Below are positions 59,492 through 64,000 of a DNA stretch of 64,000 nt, one piece after another. The translations under genes were made by a program, and so were the position numbers. Each line of letters begins with the position of its first letter. Position 1 is the stretch's first letter. This DNA comes from Polyangiaceae bacterium (GTDB lineage: Bacteria; Myxococcota_A; Polyangia; Polyangiales; Polyangiaceae): the NCBI GenBank assembly GCA_020848455.1, contig JADLAB010000070.1, forward strand, positions 1-64,000, in the 5' to 3' direction. The notes beneath the pieces were generated by a model that ran no database searches, was not told where the DNA came from, and worked only from the letters and a program-made list of their open reading frames with translations.

Positions 59492-61816
59492 CTACTTGGG
59501 GCCGGGGCGCTTCATCTTGAGACCGGCGACGTAGAGGTCGGGCACCGAGTACTTCCCATCCGTCAGACGGAGCACACCGGTGCGCTGGAGTCTTTCGAGG
59601 TCTTCCGCAGCGTTGGCGCCCGGCCGCGCAGCGAGGTGTTCGCGGAGCGCCGCGAGCTCGCCTTGGGCGCTGAAGCCGTTCAACCCGTTGAGGACGTCGA
59701 CGAGCTCGGGCGACTCCTCCCGCACCGCCGAGACCCGCTGCTCCGACGTGGGCAAGAGGGCGGCGGCCAGGGCTTCGCGAGATATCGCGGCTTCGTTGGA
59801 CGTGCGCCGGTCGCCCCTCAGGCGCTCCGCCTCCCCCTCGAGCGCCCTCCGGACGAGCCAGAGGGTGTCGCGCGGGTAGAGGATCTCACGCGCATCCTTC
59901 AAGCGGCGGGTCAGCCAGTTGCGGGAGAGCGCCTTCTTCTTGGTCCAAATGTGGCGTTCGAAGAGCGCTTCGAGGTACGCGACGAGCGTCCGCTCCGCAG
60001 CGTCCTCGACCTCGTCCCAGGTCAAAGGTGGCCGGAAACGCCACTCTTCGCACCACTGCGCGAAGCTCGACGAGCGAAGCGCTCGCTTGAGCAACATCTG
60101 CCACAGCCGCAGCGGCTCCCACTTGAGCTCGTGGGCGCGCGCGCCGACATGGGACTTCTCGGGAAAGGAGAGCTCGTGCCACAGGTCGGAGCGCAAGAAC
60201 ACCTTCAGCTGGAGCCGGCGCAGTCGCTGAAAGGTCGCACCCCACGCGATGAACAGCCCCTCGATGCCGCGACGGCGGCGTTCCAGACTCCCCTTGAACG
60301 GCGTATCGAGGCCGTCGACGAGCAGCAGCAAGTGCTCGCCACGGTTCTCGAGGTCTCTGTCGACGGCCTGCCAGGTGGTGTGAACGGCCGGACCGAGCCC
60401 CTCGGCGCCAAGGCTCGTGGAGCCGCGGTCGAAAAAGGTCTCGCCCCGCGCCAACCGAGCGAGGTCGTCGACGGCCCGGCGAGCGTGCTCGGGGGTGTCG
60501 ATCGGAAGCGCCGGCAGACGGGAGAGGGCATACACCCTCCACACGACGTCCATCTCGAGGCCCGCGTCCACCATCGCGCTCAAGGCGTCCATACCGAGCT
60601 GGGCGGCGGCCACGCCGGGCTCCGCGATGCTCGGACCATGGACCGCGATGGCGTCGGTGCGCGCGGCCATGAAGTAGCGGAAGAGAGCGGTCTTGCCAGA
60701 ACCCTTCCCTCCGTGAATGAGCACGGTCGTGGGGTCGAGGACGGCGCGCACGTGCGCCGCACGAAGGAACGCCTCCGACTCCGTCTCGTGTTCGGCGACC
60801 GGCTGGGGGAAGTGGGCGAGCAGATCTGTGAGGACCTGTTCCTTGCGCGCCCGCGTGAGCTCCGGGGGCGGACGTGCCTCCGGGAGCGCTGGCATGGGAA
60901 CGGCGTCGAGGAGGACGGTGACGAGGTCGCGGTAGAGCAGCATGTCGTCGCTGCCGGGCGCGCGATCGAACCGCAGGGCGTCGAGGTCGGCCAGCGCGGG
61001 TTCGTAGGGGACGTGCATGCGTGGTTGCTCGACAGCGTCGCGCTTTTCCGGGTCGTCGAGGGAGGGCCGACCGAGCGCTTCGTACCGCACGCGCTCGAGG
61101 TAGTCGAAGGTCCGCTCCACCGCCCTGAGGTGCTCGAACGACAACCGGTGCGCGTGCAGCGTCGAGGCCACGCAGAGCACGTCGGGCCTTCCGTGCTCGG
61201 CTTGCTCTGCGGCCAGGAGAGACACGATGCGGCCGACGCCTTCCATCTGCACGCGACTCGGCGTGAAAACGACGACGACCGTGTCGGCGAGGCGTCGCAG
61301 GCAGACGTTGGCCGTGTCGTTGAGGCCTGTGGGGGCGTCGATGAGCAGGACATCTGCCACCGGCCCGAGCGCCTCGAGCATGTGATCGAAGAGCGGCTGC
61401 GTCGCGAGGCCGAGCTGGCCCGCTGCGTCGATCGTGTGGCGCGGGGTGAGCAGGCGTTGCCAGTCGAGCGACCGGAGCGCTCGCAGATACGCAGCGTCTA
61501 ATTTTCCTGCGCCGAAGACGCGCAACTCGCCCCGGGCGTCGTCGTCGAGGCTGACCTCGTGGAGGTAGTCCGCGAGGCGCGTGTCGGGGTCGCGCGCGGC
61601 CGTCACGAGGTACTCGACGAAGCCGGCCTCGGGCGCGCGATCGGGAAACACCAGGGGCCAGATGCTTGGCGCGGACAGGTCGAGGTCGAGCATCACGACA
61701 CGGCGACCGTCGCGCGCCAGGGCCCAGGCCACGTGGATCAACGCCGTGGTGCGGCCGGTACCACCCTTGTACGCATAGAACGCGAACACCCTCGGCGGCG
61801 GCGCAGCGACGCTCAT
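59492..61816 (-). CDS. ParA/MinD-like ATPase fused to a second P-loop ATPase
   Basis: A 774-residue soluble protein with two NTPase domains. Residues 10-310 are a SIMIBI ATPase with the deviant Walker A KGGTGRTT (17-24), MLDLDLSAPS and VLLIDAPTGLND. Residues 340-600 are a second P-loop domain with GGKGSGKT (369-376) and a Walker B-like LLLLVDGLD. The rest is helical with a winged-helix-like C-terminus. The architecture resembles signal-transducing NTPases of biological-conflict systems, but I do not recognise a named family. The gene is last in a three-gene set; its ATG overlaps the previous stop (ATGA). Confidence 0.7.
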   Translation of the reverse strand: MSVAAPPPRVFAFYAYKGGTGRTTALIHVAWALARDGRRVVMLDLDLSAPSIWPLVFPDRAPEAGFVEYLVTAARDPDTRLADYLHEVSLDDDARGELRVFGAGKLDAAYLRALRSLDWQRLLTPRHTIDAAGQLGLATQPLFDHMLEALGPVADVLLIDAPTGLNDTANVCLRRLADTVVVVFTPSRVQMEGVGRIVSLLAAEQAEHGRPDVLCVASTLHAHRLSFEHLRAVERTFDYLERVRYEALGRPSLDDPEKRDAVEQPRMHVPYEPALADLDALRFDRAPGSDDMLLYRDLVTVLLDAVPMPALPEARPPPELTRARKEQVLTDLLAHFPQPVAEHETESEAFLRAAHVRAVLDPTTVLIHGGKGSGKTALFRYFMAARTDAIAVHGPSIAEPGVAAAQLGMDALSAMVDAGLEMDVVWRVYALSRLPALPIDTPEHARRAVDDLARLARGETFFDRGSTSLGAEGLGPAVHTTWQAVDRDLENRGEHLLLLVDGLDTPFKGSLERRRRGIEGLFIAWGATFQRLRRLQLKVFLRSDLWHELSFPEKSHVGARAHELKWEPLRLWQMLLKRALRSSSFAQWCEEWRFRPPLTWDEVEDAAERTLVAYLEALFERHIWTKKKALSRNWLTRRLKDAREILYPRDTLWLVRRALEGEAERLRGDRRTSNEAAISREALAAALLPTSEQRVSAVREESPELVDVLNGLNGFSAQGELAALREHLAARPGANAAEDLERLQRTGVLRLTDGKYSVPDLYVAGLKMKRPGPK

Positions 61817-62205
61817 GCCGCCTCTCGCCCAAAGGCTGGGACCGAGCGGGCGAAATCTGCGAGCGGCGGTACCACCGAGAGCTTGCCAAGCCACGCGTCC
61901 AGCCGATCGAGCTCGGCGGCCAGGGAGTCGGCTCCCTGGAAATTCGCTGCGCACTCGCGACCGAACCGCACCAGGTCTCGTGCCTGCTGCGCGCTGCCAG
62001 CCTCCGCCCACGCGGTGATCGCAGCGAAGAGGTCGACCCAGCCCTCCTCGTCACGGGCGGCGAGCAGGCATCGCGCTCGGTCCTCGTGCAGCTCGGCCAT
62101 CGGCTCGAGCCTCGCCACGAGATCTCGGTGGTGCACACCGAGAGCGCGCAGGGTCTCGAGCTCCCAGAACAGGCGCTGGCTCTTGACGACGCGCTCGTCC
62201 GTCAT
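61813..62205 (-). CDS. Small helical protein of the ParA cassette
   Basis: A 130-residue, almost wholly helical protein (SQRLFWELETLRALGVHHRD, LFAAITAWAEAGSAQQARDL) with no catalytic motif recognised. The charged helical bundle may bridge the two neighbouring products. Its ATG overlaps the previous stop (ATGA) and its stop overlaps the ParA start, so the three genes are translationally coupled and probably one unit. Confidence 0.65.
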   Translation of the reverse strand: MTDERVVKSQRLFWELETLRALGVHHRDLVARLEPMAELHEDRARCLLAARDEEGWVDLFAAITAWAEAGSAQQARDLVRFGRECAANFQGADSLAAELDRLDAWLGKLSVVPPLADFARSVPAFGREAA

Positions 62206-62738
62206 GTCGCCTCCGCGGGCACGCCGTCGAGCGACGTGATGCCCGGGTCCGCCAGGCGCGTCGCTGCCACGAAGCCGCCCATCCGAAAAGGGGGGCGCCG
62301 ATAGAGGCTCTGTCTCAGCTGGTCGAGCTTGGCGCGCCGTAGCGCCGAGTGGTTCCCGCGGTCGGTTCCTCCGACCTCCAAGATCCAGCGCTGGTCGCCG
62401 TCTGCGCAGCCGACGAAGTAGTCGACTTTGCCTCCGCGCGCGCAGACTCGGGTCACGCGCTTCTCCTCCCACGCGTGCAGGAGCAGGGCCGCGAGGACGA
62501 TGGCGCCGAACTCGGTGATCCGGTCGGCCTCGTACGTCGCCTCGGTGCGCGGGTCTGGCGCAGCGAACGAGATGATCGCGGCGCGCGGATCTCCGTTGCG
62601 CAGCGCGCGTAGCTCGCGGGGAGAGGCTCCGTGCCGCCCGAGCGCCGCGCGCGCGAAGCGCGCCAGCAGCGGGTCGAGCTGCGGGTGATGCGCGGGGAAT
62701 GCCTCGACGTCGAGGGCGAGCGTGGTCGTGGGCGTCAC
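62202..62738 (-). CDS. Possible degenerate PD-(D/E)XK-like protein
   Basis: A 178-residue protein starting at GTG 62738. A helix with an acidic residue (DRITEFGAIVLAALLLHAWE) is followed by strands KVDYFVG and WILEVGGTD. The order helix-E, strand with D, strand with E is that of restriction endonuclease-like folds. The usual Lys after the Glu is absent (EVG), so activity is uncertain; a Lys in the following helix (RRAKLDQL) might substitute. It is the first gene of the cassette and would be its effector if the fold assignment is right. Confidence 0.45.
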   Translation of the reverse strand: MTPTTTLALDVEAFPAHHPQLDPLLARFARAALGRHGASPRELRALRNGDPRAAIISFAAPDPRTEATYEADRITEFGAIVLAALLLHAWEEKRVTRVCARGGKVDYFVGCADGDQRWILEVGGTDRGNHSALRRAKLDQLRQSLYRRPPFRMGGFVAATRLADPGITSLDGVPAEAT

Positions 62739-62790
62739 GGCACCGCAGTCTACAGCGCAGCAGTTGCTACGTCGATCCGCTCCGTGACCA

Positions 62791-62862
62791 TGTTCTGCCC
62801 GCGGACGCCCGCCGAGGAGAAGGCGCTCGCGGCCTTCCAGGGACGAGGTCATCGACCGGCTG
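62791..62862 (+). pseudogene. Copy of the 3' end of the methyltransferase gene
   Basis: These 72 bases match 59194-59264, which encode FCPRTTAEEKALEAFQDEVI and a few more residues of the methyltransferase, with three substitutions and one inserted base (an extra G near 62841) that breaks the frame. The same-strand orientation and position on the other side of the ParA cassette make it a direct repeat and the remnant of another methyltransferase copy. Confidence 0.75.
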
Positions 62863-62892
62863 GGCCCTGCACCTGGCGGCGCGGAGCGGCGT

Positions 62893-63068
62893 GTGCAACG
62901 CGGATGCGGCGCGGCACGTGGTCGGCGCTCACTTACCCCGAGAAGCACGGGTGGCACGCGCAGGTTGGGAGCGTGCGCGTCCGGGCGTTGGGGTTCGTCC
63001 TCGACGGGGATCTCGAGGCGGCGGGGGCGTTCCTCGGGGAGTTGCTTGCCTTCGCGAGGTCGGCATAG
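62893..63068 (+). pseudogene. Possible 3' remnant of another gene
   Basis: A GC3-rich open frame that ends at TAG 63066-63068 and reads WHAQVGSVRVRALGFVLDG then DLEAAGAFLGELLAFARSA. It resembles the C-terminal strand and helix of a real protein but lacks any start signal or 5' part. It is on the same strand as the methyltransferase remnant just before it. Family not recognised. Confidence 0.35.
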
Positions 63069-63210
63069 CTGCGTGGCCGGCGCGTGCCACACGGCGAGGT
63101 GCTCGCGCGCCATGGTCGCGCTCGCTCGCGCGGGCGGCCGCGCGCGCGAGGGCTCCACGGTGCTCGAGGGGCGTGCCGGAGATGGGGAAGCCAACCACGT
63201 CGCGCCTGAT

Positions 63211-63483
63211 TCACCAGACGTAGGGCCGGATCTGCAGCAGCGCCTGCGATGGCAGGACGATCTTCTCGAGCAATGCCGGGTTGCAGGAGTAGGGGGCGGC
63301 GGGGTTGGGGTTGCCCGGATCGTGCAACACCTCGACCGCAACGACCCGGCGCATCTCCTTCTGGATCGGCACCGTGGCCGGGACGTAGCGGCACGAGATG
63401 GCATTGAAGTTCCGTGGCCCGTCGGGGTAGCTGAGGGTCACGGTGAGCATCCCCTCGGGATGAACGGCAAGCTCGTAGCTCAC
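63211..63483 (-). CDS. Unknown 90-residue protein
   Basis: A short beta-rich protein (VSYELAVHPEGMLTVTLSYP) without signal peptide. The GTG at 63483 overlaps the stop of the upstream gene (GTGA), which supports this start and coupling. No family recognised. It may be a partner or inhibitor of the upstream product. Confidence 0.55.
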   Translation of the reverse strand: MSYELAVHPEGMLTVTLSYPDGPRNFNAISCRYVPATVPIQKEMRRVVAVEVLHDPGNPNPAAPYSCNPALLEKIVLPSQALLQIRPYVW

Positions 63484-64000
63484 GCCGCCTCCCTGGGTAG
63501 TGAGAACTCGTCGGCCACGAGGCTCGATGGTGGCGAGAACTGCGCGGCCGCTGACGCGTCCGTCTGTGCGCCTGTGGTCGGGAACAGGCGCAGGATCTCC
63601 ACCGTGCCCGCCGGCGTATCGACGGGGCCAGGCCAGGGGCTCAAGCGAATCGCGGGGACCTCTGCACCCGGCCACACCCTGCTCACCCAGGCTTCGAGGG
63701 CGGCGATGATGCTGGCCGAGGTTTGCGGGTCACCCAGCGCCTGAAAGGTCGCCGTCTCGAACACGACGTGCGGCGGCATGGACACGAGATGCTCGACGAC
63801 GGCCATCGGTGCGAGGACACACGCGAACAGGGGTGCGTCGGACACCTCGGGTGCGCGAAGGTAGGCGTGCAGCTCGTGCGGAGGCGTCTCTCCGCGGTAG
63901 GTCTCGATCGTGACCGCGCGTTGACTCAGCGCCCGGCGCAGCAGCACGAGGCGTTGGTGATCGTCTTGCTCGACAAACCGCTCGGCGAGCTCCGTCGCGA
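63480..64000 (-). CDS. Unknown protein, 5' part outside the window
   Basis: An open frame that continues past the right end (no start needed within the window). The visible 170 residues begin TELAERFVEQDDHQRLVLLR and include a beta-rich middle (APLFACVLAPMAVVEHLVS) and a Ser/Pro-rich C-terminus. No motif recognised. Its stop overlaps the start of the 90-residue gene. It lies in the accessory region. Confidence 0.5.
   Translation of the reverse strand, partial: ATELAERFVEQDDHQRLVLLRRALSQRAVTIETYRGETPPHELHAYLRAPEVSDAPLFACVLAPMAVVEHLVSMPPHVVFETATFQALGDPQTSASIIAALEAWVSRVWPGAEVPAIRLSPWPGPVDTPAGTVEILRLFPTTGAQTDASAAAQFSPPSSLVADEFSLPREAA

Noticed and set aside
63069-63210. Alternating GC tract near 63120-63160 as Z-DNA or a functional site
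   Set aside because: Purely compositional in a GC-rich genome, with no other support.

Overview
The window is very GC-rich (third codon positions are almost all G or C) and densely coding. It looks like a member of the Myxococcota, most probably a Polyangiales/Sorangiineae-type genome. The reasons are the many secreted or lipid-anchored cysteine-rich proteins of the repeat style typical of that phylum, a Hanks-type Ser/Thr kinase with a DWG motif, a hybrid PAS histidine kinase, and lipoproteins with TGGTG/TSTSST-type linkers. Assignment is by gene content only. No rRNA, tRNA or CRISPR array was seen.

1-50.2 kb is ordinary chromosome. 1-10.9 kb: a cluster of TTCACCGG motifs, Cys-rich lipoproteins, a hotdog thioesterase, an EntS-like MFS exporter, a PAP2-type phosphatase, a radical SAM/SPASM enzyme divergent from a CBS protein, and a DUF4384 lipoprotein. 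10.9-15.4 kb: a four-gene coupled set (Cys-rich lipoprotein, DUF3604, parvulin-like PPIase, HupE/UreJ). 15.5-21.7 kb: beta-propeller lipoprotein, methyltransferase, and a carbamate kinase - YgeW - YgeY module of the purine-degradation type. 21.8-34.2 kb: hybrid histidine kinase, large lipoprotein, membrane Ser/Thr kinase, YchJ, several secreted proteins. 34.3-38.1 kb: a copper module (CopA, CueR-like regulator, CopZ-like chaperone, one unknown) behind a recognisable CueR-type operator. 38.2-45.8 kb: a Rieske protein and a MacA-MacB-TolC-type efflux operon divergent from a CpxR/CpxA-like two-component system. 45.8-50.2 kb: an orphan proteasome-like peptidase, a glycerate 2-kinase, an amphipathic repeat protein, a hemerythrin-like protein and a Nudix hydrolase.

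50.2-64 kb is accessory and looks like a defence island. Its left edge is marked by the 3' stub of a gene just after the Nudix gene. It then carries a divergent unknown gene, a DISARM DrmD-type SNF2 helicase with two N-terminal SAP-like repeats, and an overlapping DrmMI-type Eco57I-like DNA methyltransferase whose target-recognition part has a clearly lower GC content than its flanks. Facing it is a three-gene cassette with overlapping stops and starts: a possible PD-(D/E)XK-like protein, a small helical protein, and a 774-residue protein that joins a ParA/MinD-type ATPase to a second P-loop ATPase. The cassette is bracketed by a 71-bp near-identical copy of the 3' end of the methyltransferase gene, which suggests it was inserted next to, or recombined with, a second methyltransferase copy. 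The DISARM genes drmA, drmB and drmC are not in the window. Two coupled unknown genes run off the right end.

The most interesting candidate for an undescribed system is the drmD/methyltransferase pair plus the convergent ParA/P-loop cassette (51.3-62.9 kb). Everything about its function is inference from domains and context.
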